Origin: a bacterium | GTDB taxonomy: Bacteria; Auribacterota; UBA3054 | Assembly (NCBI GenBank): GCA_017557885.1 | Contig: JAFYXV010000002.1 | Coordinates: 124,001-188,000, forward strand | Length of the DNA stretch: 64,000 nt | Direction: 5' to 3' | Part shown: piece by piece, positions 47,527 through 57,597 of the stretch | Layout: every line of letters begins with the position of its first letter | Position numbering within the stretch: position 1 is the first letter of the stretch | The notes under the pieces: generated by a model | What the model was told of the DNA's origin: nothing | The model's database searches: none | What the model saw: the letters and a program-made list of their open reading frames with translations, nothing else | Made by a program: the position numbers and the translations under genes

Positions 47527-50500
47527 TTATTCCTTGGAAATGACCTTGAACTGCGCCTTCCCGTCGTCTTCGCCGGTCTGGGCCAGATCTCCGCGGTCAA
47601 CGATAACGTCCATCAGGGAGCGGGCGATTATCTTGTCCCCGGCCGCTTCGTTGAATTCAGGCGAAGAGGAGACTTTTTCCAAAGCGTCCGCGATGACTTT
47701 TATCCTGTACTGATCGCTGCGCACGGTTATCAGATTTGAGATCTCGCTGAATATTTTCGACGTGACGCCCTTTATTTCCAAAAGATCCGCCGTGTTATGG
47801 TAGGGCTTGATCTTGTTGCCGGAGCGGTCCACGCCCTTCTCTATGGCTTTGGCGATGGTGGGGGTTATGCCCTTCAGAGCGCACAGCACCCTTGCGGAGG
47901 CGGTGTTGATGTTGATCCTGCCGCTGCTTTGGCCGGGGGCCAGGAAAGCATAGTCGAACCAGGCTTTGCCGGAGGTCTCGGCGCCCCTCAGGTTGTGGGG
48001 TATGATCTTCAATTTAATGCCGTTCTTGGGCGAGATGTGGCAGGCGTGTATAAGACCGCAGTAAACGCGGTCGTTCTTGTCGATCTGGAGGCGCTGGGTG
48101 GCGCTGCCCATGAGGTAGGGATTGTCGGAGGTGATGCGCATCTTGTCATCCGCAAGAGGCAGCCTGTCGAATTCTCCTTTCTGGTAATTGTAAACGTAAA
48201 CTTCCAGCGTGGCGTTGTGGTTCTCCTCCAGAAACTCCGTGGTCTTGATGGAGTCGTTCAGGCCGAAAACATAAAGGCCGTAATCGCCCTTGACAAGTCC
48301 TTTGTTCTCCCACTCCCAGATGCCTTCGTCGCCTTCCGAGTCGGTGTAGTACATGGCCGTGGCATAGCCCGGGCCCACGCTGACCATGTCGCCTTTTTTA
48401 AGGCGCAGCTGCTTGAGGTTCGGCGCGGTCAGGCCTTCCACCAGAAGGCCGCTGCTGGAGTTGACCTTGATGGGGATCTTTTCACCCTTGAAGTTGCCGG
48501 ACAAAACTCTCATGGTCTGACCGGTCCAGGTGTTGGCGGCCCAGCCCATGTTGTCGAAGGTCAGGTTGTCGCCGGAGGCGGTCTTGACCGTGCCGAAAGC
48601 CTGCTTCCAGCCGCTCTGGTGCACGCCTTCCTCTTCGCCGTCCAGCCTGATGCCGGAAGTGGTGAAATATTTGCTGAGGGCCTTCAGGGTGCTCACGCCG
48701 CCGCGGCCCTTGGTGCCCACGGTGGACCAGGAATCGGCGGTCCTGACGTTCAGGACTTCGCCAACGTTGGCCAGATGGTTGTTCTTGATGTGGGTGAGGC
48801 TGTGCTTTTTGAAGGAGCGGCTGCGGGCCTTGTCGACGGTTCCGCCGAAACTGGGTTTGCTGACTGAACGCCAGATATAGTGGGCCGGGTCGGATTTTTC
48901 CGTGGAGTAGCCGATCTCGTCCTTGGTAAGGCTGCCGTATTCCGTGGTACGGGCGGCGATCTGACCGTATTCGTTCTTCAAGGTAAAGGAGACGAATCCG
49001 CCCTGCCTGGGAAGACCTCTCACACGGATCTGGTCGCCGGCTTCCAAGCCGCTGTTGACGGCGTCGCCCACGCCGATGTCGATGACGTGGGAGGTGTTGT
49101 TGTAAACGTATTTGAACATCCCGTTGGGGGCGTCGTAGCCGCCTCTTGGGTGACGGGTGGAGACGAACTCGATGATCTCGCCCTTAAGCTGGTCTTTCTT
49201 CCAGTCGGCGCCGGTCACGGTAATGTAGCTGTGGCCGTAGTTGTAGCCGGAGACTTTGATGACGTCGTAGAGAATGCCCCAGTTGTCCGCCGGCAGTTCG
49301 AAGACCGGAATGGCGTTTTCCTTGTTGTGGCCGTAGCCGCCGGTGCCGTTGCAATACTCGATGTCGAAGATCTGCTTGTTGGAGGTCAGATAAAAATAGC
49401 CGCCGGGCTCGATCAAGGGGTTGGGATCGTCGTAGTAGCCGCCGTAAGCTTGGCTGTAATGCTCGGCGGATTCTATTTTGGCCAGGTCGAAGGATTCCAC
49501 GCCGGTGTTGACCACCACGGACCAGTTCCTCAGGGAAATGGGAGCGGAGCTGATGTTGATGAGCTCCACGACGTCCGGACGGAAGAAATAGAGAGAGTCG
49601 CTGCTGTTGACGTTCTTGCCAGCCTGGTTGGCGCCGGATTTCTTGCATTTCCTGGAAGAGGTCAGATAAAGGGAAATGAAGCCGTTGTGGTTCGGTTTCT
49701 GGGGCTTGCCGTCCTTGTATTTATACCTGAGGAGGTAGTTGCCGCGCTTATCCTTGTCTTCCTTCTGGACGGAATATTTGGAGGGAATGCCGTCCATGTC
49801 CATCTCCCTCAGGTCGGAACGCTTGAAACCGCACCAGTTGTTCTTGAAGGCCTGGTTGGCGCTGTAAACGAGATAGTAGAATTTTTCCTGCTTCGGGGTG
49901 TTGGGCCTGGTGTAGAAGAGGCCCGTCTGCTCCTTGCGGTCGGTCCAGACCGCCGCGGAAGTCATCCAGTGGGACCAGATGGCAACTCTGTCGTTGGCGG
50001 TGTTGGTCTTGACGCCTTCCAGGAAAGCTTCCGCTCCGCTGGGAACCTTGAGGGTGATGCTTTTGTTTCTGCCGGCGGAACTGGCGGTGATCTCAAAGCC
50101 CTTGCTGACGGCGGTTCTGGTGCCGGTGACATGGTGGACTATGCAGGTGGCGTTCTTCCATTGGTCCTTGAGCCAGCCGTCGGTCTCCGCTTTCATGAAG
50201 GTGGCGTAGTCGCCGCTGGTGAACATGGGCTCTTCCAGCCTAAACTCAACCTTGTTGCCGTTGCCGTGGACATCTTTGATACGCCAGTAGGTTCGCATCA
50301 AACTGGCCTTATAAGAACAGTCGTCATAGTCCCATTGGCCGGCGTAGATGCGGTTGGCGAACATCACGTGGTAGCTGTTTTCGTCTTTCCTGCCGTAGCC
50401 CTGGTGGTCGGTCTCCACGATCCAGCTGCCGTCGTGGGCCATGATCTCGTTGAAGCAGACCGCCTCGATGCCGTAGGTGCTCTCGATGGTGGACAAAACA

Positions 50501-51519
50501 TGATTCTCATCGGTGTAGTCCGCCATGTTGACCACCAGTTCGCGCAAACTGGAGGAGGAGGATTCGAAATTATACTCGAGGTTCGCGTTTCTCAAAACAC
50601 GCCTCAGCTGCTTCATGTCGGCGTTGTTGATGTTCAGCTGGCGGAAGACCTTTCCGGCGTTCTCGTCGAAATAACTTTCCTGGGAGCGGGAAGTGATGGT
50701 GGCGTAGTGCTTGATCTGATCCTCGGCGGACTTGCTGAGGTTCTGCTTGTTGGGGGCGATGACGGAGATCATTTCCCTCAGGTTCAGGAAAGCCTTGTCA
50801 TCCCAGACAAGATGGTCGGGATTGTATTCCTCCGGCTCGTCAACGCCTTCGTCGCGCTCGTCAACCAGCTGGTTGCCGTTGTTGTCGATCTCGTCAGCGG
50901 CGTACTGGGAAGCGTTCAGATTGTCGTCCACGTTGGCCTGTCCGGGCTTGCCGTCCCTGCCGTAACGGTAGGCGATGATGTTCTTGGCGGCCTCCGGAGA
51001 AATGGGGAGCCCCGCTTTGCCGCCTTCGCCGGTCAGCATAACTTCGAAAGTCCCGAAGCCCTCGTTCTGGTCTTTCCTGGATAGAGCGCTGGCCGTGTTG
51101 ATGTTGATCTTCGCCAGCTCGTCCTCCACCATAACGGCGTAGCGGCCCACGATCATGTCGTTGGCGTCCCTGACATAGATCCAGCGCGCCATATTGCTTT
51201 TGTCGCCGTGGGTGCCGTCCATGTCCACCGCCTGATCGCCCTGCCTGGGCTTGAAAGTGGTGGACCAGGGCTCGCTGTAGTCATCGTAAGCGGAGGAGCG
51301 ATAATAGTCTTCCCTCAGAAGGCCGTAGGCGTGCTGAAGCGCGGACTGAGCCAGCATGTCGGACTGGGTCTGACCGACCGAGATGGCGCCGGACTGGCTT
51401 TCCAAACCTATGAAAGTGGCGAAAGTCGCCGAAAGTATCGAAAGGACGGTCAGGACCGTCAGGACCATCAAAAGCGCCACGCCCCTGGGGGCGGAAAGAT
51501 TTCCGAAAGACTTTTTCAT
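47527..51519 (-). CDS. Giant GspK-like pseudopilin protein with lamin-tail domain
   Basis: 1330 aa from ATG 51519 (the frame also allows a TTG three codons earlier). The N-terminus APRGVALLMVLTVLTVLSIL is a pseudopilin-like membrane helix with a Gly before a hydrophobic stretch. GspK-type segments follow: ARWIYVRDANDMIVGRYAVM, DELAKININTASAL, and late in the chain SGRININTASARVLCALKGI and YHNTADLLEIKGVTSKIF, both typical of the helix-hairpin-helix repeats. Between them is an insert of about 700 residues with a lamin-tail-like domain (VVELINISSAPISLRNW, about 650-680). GspK normally has about 320 aa. It likely caps a type II secretion pseudopilus or a related fibre. No other gsp gene is near. 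Confidence 0.8.
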   Translation of the reverse strand: MKKSFGNLSAPRGVALLMVLTVLTVLSILSATFATFIGLESQSGAISVGQTQSDMLAQSALQHAYGLLREDYYRSSAYDDYSEPWSTTFKPRQGDQAVDMDGTHGDKSNMARWIYVRDANDMIVGRYAVMVEDELAKININTASALSRKDQNEGFGTFEVMLTGEGGKAGLPISPEAAKNIIAYRYGRDGKPGQANVDDNLNASQYAADEIDNNGNQLVDERDEGVDEPEEYNPDHLVWDDKAFLNLREMISVIAPNKQNLSKSAEDQIKHYATITSRSQESYFDENAGKVFRQLNINNADMKQLRRVLRNANLEYNFESSSSSLRELVVNMADYTDENHVLSTIESTYGIEAVCFNEIMAHDGSWIVETDHQGYGRKDENSYHVMFANRIYAGQWDYDDCSYKASLMRTYWRIKDVHGNGNKVEFRLEEPMFTSGDYATFMKAETDGWLKDQWKNATCIVHHVTGTRTAVSKGFEITASSAGRNKSITLKVPSGAEAFLEGVKTNTANDRVAIWSHWMTSAAVWTDRKEQTGLFYTRPNTPKQEKFYYLVYSANQAFKNNWCGFKRSDLREMDMDGIPSKYSVQKEDKDKRGNYLLRYKYKDGKPQKPNHNGFISLYLTSSRKCKKSGANQAGKNVNSSDSLYFFRPDVVELINISSAPISLRNWSVVVNTGVESFDLAKIESAEHYSQAYGGYYDDPNPLIEPGGYFYLTSNKQIFDIEYCNGTGGYGHNKENAIPVFELPADNWGILYDVIKVSGYNYGHSYITVTGADWKKDQLKGEIIEFVSTRHPRGGYDAPNGMFKYVYNNTSHVIDIGVGDAVNSGLEAGDQIRVRGLPRQGGFVSFTLKNEYGQIAARTTEYGSLTKDEIGYSTEKSDPAHYIWRSVSKPSFGGTVDKARSRSFKKHSLTHIKNNHLANVGEVLNVRTADSWSTVGTKGRGGVSTLKALSKYFTTSGIRLDGEEEGVHQSGWKQAFGTVKTASGDNLTFDNMGWAANTWTGQTMRVLSGNFKGEKIPIKVNSSSGLLVEGLTAPNLKQLRLKKGDMVSVGPGYATAMYYTDSEGDEGIWEWENKGLVKGDYGLYVFGLNDSIKTTEFLEENHNATLEVYVYNYQKGEFDRLPLADDKMRITSDNPYLMGSATQRLQIDKNDRVYCGLIHACHISPKNGIKLKIIPHNLRGAETSGKAWFDYAFLAPGQSSGRININTASARVLCALKGITPTIAKAIEKGVDRSGNKIKPYHNTADLLEIKGVTSKIFSEISNLITVRSDQYRIKVIADALEKVSSSPEFNEAAGDKIIARSLMDVIVDRGDLAQTGEDDGKAQFKVISKE

Positions 51520-51669
51520 ATCACCCAAAAATAAATTATCAATTATAAAATTTTACAAAATCCGCCGTTTTTATTCAATGAACAAGCCCGGCCTTAAAAT
51601 TGTCCGGGGCCATTTATGGTAAAATTTTTCCTGGTCAGTCTTTAAAATTCACAATCAGGAAATCAAGTT

Positions 51670-53337
51670 ATGACAAGCGATTCTGTGAAAGTCGGTTTGG
51701 AACGCGCCCCCCACCGCGCGCTCCTCAACGCCTGCGGCGTGAGCCGCGAGGACCTTTCTAAGCCCTTCATCGGCGTCTGCAATTCCTACGTTGGCATCAT
51801 CCCCGGCCACGCCCATCTCCAGGAGGTCGGCAGAATAGTTAAGGAAGCCATCCGGGAAGCCGGCGGCGTACCTTTTGAATTCAACACCATCGGCGTCTGC
51901 GACGGCATCGCCATGGGACACGAAGGAATGAAATACTCCCTGCCTTCCAGAGAGATTATCGCCGATTCCGTGGAGACGATGCTGAGAGCCCACTGCTTCG
52001 ACGGCGTCGTCTGCATCCCCAACTGCGACAAGATCGTCCCCGGCATGCTCATGGGCATTCTGAGAGTCAACATCCCGACCATCTTCGCTTCCGGAGGCCC
52101 CATGCTGGCCGGCCACTCCAAGGACGGCAAGAAGGCCCTGGACCTTATCAGCATCTTCGAGGCCGTGGGCGCCCGCAGCCAAAACATCATCAACGACGCG
52201 CAGCTGGAAGAAGTCGAGTGCGAATCCTGCCCCGGCGTTGGTTCCTGCTCCGGCATGTTCACCGCCAACTCCATGAACTGCCTTTGCGAAGCCCTGGGCA
52301 TCGCTCTACCGGGCAACGGCTCCATACCCGCCGTCTATCCTGAAAGGAAAGAACTTTGGAAGAAAGCCGGACATCGCATCGTGGAAATGGTGAAGGAGAA
52401 CCTCAGGCCCAAGGACATCATAACCGACGCTTCCTTGGAGAACGCCCTGACTCTCGACATGGCCATGGGCGGCTCCTCCAACACCATACTGCACTCCCTG
52501 GCCATCGCCAAGGAAGCGGGTCTGGGCTTCGATCTGAAGCGCATCGACGAAGTCAGCAAAAGAGTGCCGACCATCTGCAAAGTCAGCCCCTCCTGCTCCT
52601 ACCATATGGAGGACGTGGAAGCTGCCGGCGGCGTCTGCTCCATACTTTGCGAGATCAGCAAAATAAAAGGCTCCCTTAACCTCGACTGTCCGACGGTCAC
52701 CGGCAAGACCTTGGGCGAAAACATAAAGGGCAAGGAAAGCAAAGACAAAGCCTGCATCAGGGAGCTTTCCAACGCCTACGCCCAGAGAGGCGGCCTTACC
52801 GTGCTCTGGGGCAACCTGGCCCCGGAAGGCGCCGTGGTCAAATCCGTGGGCGTCGATCCCAAGATGATGACCCACCGCGGCCCGGCCGTTATCTTTGAAA
52901 GCCAGGAAGAGGCCTGCGAAGGCATCCTGGGAGGAAAAGTCAAACCCGGCGACGTGGTGGTCATCCGCTACGAAGGCCCCAAGGGCGGTCCCGGCATGCA
53001 GGAAATGCTGGCCCCCACTTCTTACATCATGGGCCAGGGTCTGGGCGACAAGGTCGCTCTTATCACCGACGGTCGCTTCTCCGGCGGCACCAGAGGCGCC
53101 TGCATCGGGCACGTAAGCCCGGAAGCGGCCTCCGGCGGCTTGATCGGACTTTTGAAGGAAGGCGACATCATTGATATCGACATCCCGGCGCAAAAGTTGG
53201 AAGCGGAGCTCTCCCCTGAGGAGATCGAAAAACGCAGAGCGGTCTGGCAGCCCCCGAAACCGAGGCTGGATCACGGCTGGATGGCGCGTTATCAAAAGCA
53301 CGCCACTTCCGCCAGCCAGGGCGCGGTCCTGAAATAA
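51670..53337 (+). CDS. ilvD: Dihydroxy-acid dehydratase
   Basis: 555 aa, full length. Motifs: [53 protein letters not shown] (Fe-S Cys), [20 protein letters not shown] and the end [21 protein letters not shown]. The enzyme dehydrates dihydroxy-acids to the 2-keto acids of valine, isoleucine and leucine synthesis. It is a single gene, divergent from the GspK-like gene, with CAGGAA before the start and a strong terminator after it. No other ilv gene is present. Confidence 0.97.
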   Translation: MTSDSVKVGLERAPHRALLNACGVSREDLSKPFIGVCNSYVGIIPGHAHLQEVGRIVKEAIREAGGVPFEFNTIGVCDGIAMGHEGMKYSLPSREIIADSVETMLRAHCFDGVVCIPNCDKIVPGMLMGILRVNIPTIFASGGPMLAGHSKDGKKALDLISIFEAVGARSQNIINDAQLEEVECESCPGVGSCSGMFTANSMNCLCEALGIALPGNGSIPAVYPERKELWKKAGHRIVEMVKENLRPKDIITDASLENALTLDMAMGGSSNTILHSLAIAKEAGLGFDLKRIDEVSKRVPTICKVSPSCSYHMEDVEAAGGVCSILCEISKIKGSLNLDCPTVTGKTLGENIKGKESKDKACIRELSNAYAQRGGLTVLWGNLAPEGAVVKSVGVDPKMMTHRGPAVIFESQEEACEGILGGKVKPGDVVVIRYEGPKGGPGMQEMLAPTSYIMGQGLGDKVALITDGRFSGGTRGACIGHVSPEAASGGLIGLLKEGDIIDIDIPAQKLEAELSPEEIEKRRAVWQPPKPRLDHGWMARYQKHATSASQGAVLK

Positions 53338-53353
53338 AAAAACGCATAAAATG

Positions 53354-53390
53354 AAAAAAGAGGCGGCATTTTTCATGCCGCCTCTTTTTT
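53354..53390. terminator. Bidirectional terminator between ilvD and cupin gene
   Basis: A perfect 10-bp stem GAGGCGGCAT/ATGCCGCCTC with a short loop, flanked by A and T runs, separates two convergent genes. Confidence 0.9.
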
Positions 53391-53400
53391 CATGTCCGGA

Positions 53401-53724
53401 TCATTTGTAAAAAACGCAGATCCAGACTGTCGGTCCGTCCTGCGCCGTCTCCTTCAGCCTGTGGCGTCTGTGAGGCGGGATGTTGATGTGGTCTCCCGGA
53501 AGAAGCTGAACGTCCCCTTCTCCCTCGAAAGTTACCGTCGCGCTGCCTTTCAAAAGCAGCACCCATTCGCTTTCCTCCTGGTCGTACCAGAAGCCATCGG
53601 GGCTTGCTTGCCCGGTGGAGACGATCTTCTCAACGCGGCAATTGCCGCTCTTTACGATCGTCTCCGCGATCTCATCGGGCAATGAAACGGGAAGATCAGA
53701 AAAGATGTTCCGCTTTTCCGTCAT
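53401..53724 (-). CDS. Cupin-domain protein
   Basis: 107 aa from ATG 53724, coupled to the phosphatase stop by TGATG. A single cupin barrel is visible: EWVLLLKGSATVTFEG, then LLPGDHINIPPHRRHRL, with His residues for a metal. FWYDQEESEWVLLLKG corresponds to the first cupin motif. Substrate unknown. Small cupins of this sort often act as sugar or aromatic-compound sensors or enzymes. Confidence 0.88.
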   Translation of the reverse strand: MTEKRNIFSDLPVSLPDEIAETIVKSGNCRVEKIVSTGQASPDGFWYDQEESEWVLLLKGSATVTFEGEGDVQLLPGDHINIPPHRRHRLKETAQDGPTVWICVFYK

Positions 53725-55367
53725 CAATAGTGGACGTAGGGTTTCTTGTAAGGCTTAGAGGGTATTTCGCCGTTGGGATCGACGAGTTTCTCCATGCTGA
53801 TGGCGTTGTTGGTGTTTTCCTTGAAGCCGCCGAACAATTCGGCGCCGACGCCGATGGCGAAGACCGGGGTGGGAGCCGCGGAGTGGCCGCCGGTGTTGTA
53901 CTTGGCGCCGAAGTGGGCGTTCAGTTCGCGCTGCGCCACAAAGCAGAAGGGATCATGGCCTTCGTAGAGCGCCTGGTTCAGAGGATCGTCCTTGTTGTAG
54001 TTGGGATCCATGCTAGCCTTGAAGGCTTTTTTCAGCCTGTCTTTTTTGCCCTGACTGAGATGGATGTCGCCGTACCATTCCTTGATGAGGGCGTAGGCTT
54101 CGGAGAATTCGCCTTTCAGCTGGGCGCTGTGGTTTTCCTTGCAGTCGCGGACTTTGTCGCGGTATTCCCTGAACTTGTTTTTGAATTCGCCAAATTCGCA
54201 CTTGGCGCCTTTCATGTCTTTCACGCGGTCGCCGACGTAGCCGTAGCTCAGGGCGCCGGTCTCGTGATCAGCCGTCACGACGATCAAGGTCTCGTCGGGA
54301 TGCTGGTTGTAGAATTCAAGGGCCACGCCGATGGCGTCGTCGAAGTCCAGCAGTTCGTAAAGCGTCTTGGGGGCGTCGTTGGAGTGGCCGCCGTGGTCGA
54401 TGAAGGAGCCTTCACACATCATGAAGAAGCCGTTCTCGTTGTCCAATAGTTCAATGCCTTTCCTGACAAAGTCCTTGAGGAACGGGCCGTCCTTGTAGCC
54501 TACGCGGTAAGGGATGCCCCAAGCCTTGCAGGGGTGCGAGACATAAACTTTGCCGCAGCCGGGCTGCAAAGCGTTGAATTCCGCTTCGGTATCGACATAC
54601 TTGTACCCGCCTTCCTTTAAGATCTCGTCGGAAGTTTTCCATTTGATGACGGGCTTGCCGTCCTTGTCCAGAAGACAGGAGACCACGCCGCGGGAAAGCA
54701 CGTTTGTCGCTTCCTGCCAGGTCTTTTCGGGCAGCTTTTTCAAGATCTCTTCGTTGAAGTCCTTGCCTTCCCTGTCCCAAAGGTCGCCGCCGGCAAAATA
54801 CTCGAAGCCGGAATCTACAAGGTCGTACGCTCCGGGATAATAGCGGCCGCGGTAGCCCTGGTGCATGAAGAAAGCGCCGGGCGTAGCTTCCATTATAGTC
54901 ACGGTGGCGCAGATGCCGACCTTCATGCCGCGGTTATGGCAATAGACCGCGATGGAATCGATGGCGTCACCGTTCACGTCGATGCCCGCCGCGCCGTAAT
55001 TGGTCTTGTGGCCGGTGGCCAGGGCCGTTCCGGAAGCGGAGGAGTCCGTCACGAATTTGTTGGCGCAGTAAGTTCTGTTGGCGCCCATAATGGGGAATTT
55101 CTGCATGTTGAGCTCTTCTTTCCCGCCGGTCGTCTGGGCCTTGTAGTCAATTCCCATCTGCACCTGGTTGATGCCCATGCCGTCGCCGATGAAGTAGAAG
55201 ATGTACTTCGGTTTCTTGACCTGGGTCTCTTCCTTTACAGCGGCCTGCTCCTCGGGGGGCACGATCTGCTGCATGATCTTGTTGACGTTTCTCAATCCCT
55301 GGATCACGTCGGCGTTGAGAGCCAGCGCCAGGGAAAATGCCAAAGCGGCAAAGATGTACTTGCGCAT
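53724..55367 (-). CDS. phoA: Alkaline phosphatase (PhoA family)
   Basis: 547 aa with signal peptide MRKYIFAALAFSLALALNA. The active site reads KFVTDSSASGTALATGHKTN, the nucleophile Ser in the TDSSASGT motif. Zinc and magnesium ligand regions are FYFIGDGMGINQVQMG, SFIDHGGHSNDAPKT, VTADHETGALSYGYVG and TGGHSAAPTPVFAIG. The phosphatase acts in the periplasm or at the surface. A charged linker of about 25 residues lies after the signal. It is translationally coupled to the cupin gene downstream. Confidence 0.95.
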   Translation of the reverse strand: MRKYIFAALAFSLALALNADVIQGLRNVNKIMQQIVPPEEQAAVKEETQVKKPKYIFYFIGDGMGINQVQMGIDYKAQTTGGKEELNMQKFPIMGANRTYCANKFVTDSSASGTALATGHKTNYGAAGIDVNGDAIDSIAVYCHNRGMKVGICATVTIMEATPGAFFMHQGYRGRYYPGAYDLVDSGFEYFAGGDLWDREGKDFNEEILKKLPEKTWQEATNVLSRGVVSCLLDKDGKPVIKWKTSDEILKEGGYKYVDTEAEFNALQPGCGKVYVSHPCKAWGIPYRVGYKDGPFLKDFVRKGIELLDNENGFFMMCEGSFIDHGGHSNDAPKTLYELLDFDDAIGVALEFYNQHPDETLIVVTADHETGALSYGYVGDRVKDMKGAKCEFGEFKNKFREYRDKVRDCKENHSAQLKGEFSEAYALIKEWYGDIHLSQGKKDRLKKAFKASMDPNYNKDDPLNQALYEGHDPFCFVAQRELNAHFGAKYNTGGHSAAPTPVFAIGVGAELFGGFKENTNNAISMEKLVDPNGEIPSKPYKKPYVHY

Positions 55368-55396
55368 TTTTCAGCCCTTATTGTTGAAATTTATTT

Positions 55397-57445
55397 TTAT
55401 TTTGTTTTAGGTTCGATGTTGACAATGAGGGAGCGGAAGGAAGCGAAATTAGAGCTGTCGGTGTTCTTCAGCCAGACGCTGGCGACCGTGTTGAATTTGC
55501 TGCCCAAGGGAAGCGTTTCAGAGCCGAGGAAATCCTTTCCGTTGATCGTGAAAGCGGAGACCGTTCTGCTTTCAAGATCAAGCGTGAAGGCCACGTTCTG
55601 CCAGGAGGAACCGAACTCCGATTTAAAAGTCTTGGAGACGTATTGGCCGTCCTTGTCGTGGGTGTGGATCATGAGCTCTCCCCCTTCCTTGTACTCGAGA
55701 TACAAGAAGGAGGTGCCCTCGACGTCCTTCATGTCCAGAATGGTTCCGCCCAAAACGGGCTTCACTTCACAGGAGAAATTGATGACTTCGGGAACGTCGC
55801 CCTTGGCTTCCGTGCCGACGGAGACGGGAATCTTTACGCCGTGACCGGTGCCCCTAACTTTCAGCAAGAATTCCTTTTCGTCGAAGAGGTCGCCGTTCTC
55901 GGATTTTACCAATACCGCCTCGGTATCGGAGCGGACGATGGGAGGGTTGGCGTCCTTCAGGTCTTTGATCATGCCTTCCGGCTGCGGTCCTTCCTTGTAG
56001 CCTTTTTCGGGAGTGAAGGCGGAGGCGTAAGATTTTTTCAGCGGGTAGGGATAATCGAGGTCCACTGAATGGGCGTAGCCTTTAGCGTTGCTGGCGATGA
56101 TGTGCAATGCGCCGGACTGCTTGTCAGCCTGCGGGAGCCTCGTGATGGAGACTTTCTTGGGGTACGGCTTCTCGAAGGCCACGGTGTCGCTGAAGTGGTA
56201 GGCGTCGGAATCGCGGTAAGCGTACCAGACGATGCCCGCTTCATCCTCTATGACGATGGTAGAATTCTGGCGGCCTTCCCTGATCCTGGGCCCTTCCCCG
56301 CCGGCGGGACGGTTGGGATTGAAGAAGGGGTGCTCGTTTAGGAAAGCCGCGGCGGAATCGCTCCAGCGGGCCACTTCGGTAGTGTCGAAATAGTTCGTAT
56401 AAGGAACGCGGACGGTCGGGGGATCGAAGAAGGTGAAGACTCTGTTGAGCTGGTCGTGGCCGCGGCTCATGATGACGTACTTCCCGTAGAAGTGCGGCAG
56501 GCCGAGAGCGTGCCCGTTCTCGTGGATCGTGGCGCCCAGCGTGGTGGCCAGGTGTGCCCAGCGGCGGTGGCGTCCGCAGGAGTCGTCGATCTCAGTTTCG
56601 GGGTTCATGGGCGTGTTGTCCAAAAAGCAGGGAATGACTTCCTTGATGCTTCTGGGCCAGGTATAGACCGCGCCGGAACCGAAGGCGCCGAAGCTGCCGC
56701 CGCCCGTGGCGGTGTGGCCGACGCACAGGCCGTCCTTCAGTTCGGAGAAGTTGCCGATGGCGACGTACTGGGTTTTGGAACTGTAGCTTCTTTCATCATG
56801 GCCGGCGGCTTCGCGGAGCTTCGCGTGGAATTTGTAGTTGTCGTATTGGCCGTTGGCCTTGCGATAACTTTGGATTTCCGCTCTGGTGTATTTGCTGGTC
56901 ACGACGTGCACCACCACATGGTACTTGTCGTCCAGTTCCAGCTGGAAGGTCTTCTTGCCGTAATGCAAGGGATTCTCGTCCAGGTCGTGGGCCGAGAAGG
57001 TCTGCATGATCTTGGCGGCTCTGTCGATGCGGTCCCAGTAGTTGGTGTTCTCGCCCTCGTATCCGGGCGGAATATAGAAATCAGATGTGTCGTCTTTGCC
57101 AACCACGTAGAAGAACTTCACCATATTCTCGCTGTCCAGCTTCGTGAACACGATGGGGATCGCGAGCGTTTCTTCTCCGGCTTTCAATTCCACTTCGTTC
57201 ACGCCGTAGTGCAGATCGACTAGAGCTTTGTAGCGGCCGTTGTACCAGGTCGCGTCGCCCTCTTCACCGGTCGTCTTGTTGACGATCGTAACGGGCGTAT
57301 CGGCGGGGCAAGCGCCCTTCAACAGGGCCATGGAGTAGTGGATCTCTTCCCCAGGCTGAAAATTGTCGCAGGTAAGCTCAGCATGTAAGCCTAAACTGAC
57401 GAAGAGAGCGAGGACGGGTAAGAGAAGGAACGTGTTTTTTCGCAT
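55397..57445 (-). CDS. Secreted metzincin-like metalloprotease, longer paralogue
   Basis: 682 aa with signal peptide MRKNTFLLLPVLALFVSLGLHA. The zinc site is HENGHALGLPH (about 340), with IMSRGHDQLNR downstream where a Met-turn would be. N-terminal and catalytic parts match 20184-21686 (for example TLGATIHENGHALGLPH against TLGAYMHEGGHGFGLPH). A C-terminal extension of about 180 residues ends in a jelly-roll/LamG-like beta domain (SSWQNVAFTLDLESRTVSAF, then TINGKDFLG). It follows the phosphatase gene upstream on the same strand (29-base gap). The two proteases may act on related extracellular glycoproteins, which is a guess. Confidence 0.85.
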   Translation of the reverse strand: MRKNTFLLLPVLALFVSLGLHAELTCDNFQPGEEIHYSMALLKGACPADTPVTIVNKTTGEEGDATWYNGRYKALVDLHYGVNEVELKAGEETLAIPIVFTKLDSENMVKFFYVVGKDDTSDFYIPPGYEGENTNYWDRIDRAAKIMQTFSAHDLDENPLHYGKKTFQLELDDKYHVVVHVVTSKYTRAEIQSYRKANGQYDNYKFHAKLREAAGHDERSYSSKTQYVAIGNFSELKDGLCVGHTATGGGSFGAFGSGAVYTWPRSIKEVIPCFLDNTPMNPETEIDDSCGRHRRWAHLATTLGATIHENGHALGLPHFYGKYVIMSRGHDQLNRVFTFFDPPTVRVPYTNYFDTTEVARWSDSAAAFLNEHPFFNPNRPAGGEGPRIREGRQNSTIVIEDEAGIVWYAYRDSDAYHFSDTVAFEKPYPKKVSITRLPQADKQSGALHIIASNAKGYAHSVDLDYPYPLKKSYASAFTPEKGYKEGPQPEGMIKDLKDANPPIVRSDTEAVLVKSENGDLFDEKEFLLKVRGTGHGVKIPVSVGTEAKGDVPEVINFSCEVKPVLGGTILDMKDVEGTSFLYLEYKEGGELMIHTHDKDGQYVSKTFKSEFGSSWQNVAFTLDLESRTVSAFTINGKDFLGSETLPLGSKFNTVASVWLKNTDSSNFASFRSLIVNIEPKTK

Positions 57446-57597
57446 AGTTTACCTCATTTTGTTGTTATTTGCCTTATTTTATCAAAAAAACCGACAGGAA
57501 GTCAGCCCTTATGAGAAGCGCGGTTTTTCCCTTTTTCCCTTGAATAATTTGGGCCAATCGGCTAGAATTAACAGAAAATGTAAATGGAAAAAGAAAA

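Noticed and set aside
48880-51084. 734-codon plus-strand frame opposite the GspK-like gene, and similar ones at 3053-4336, 6877-8217, 28154-29419 and 45866-47419
   Set aside because: All lie antisense to clearly conserved genes and show the same shadow composition.
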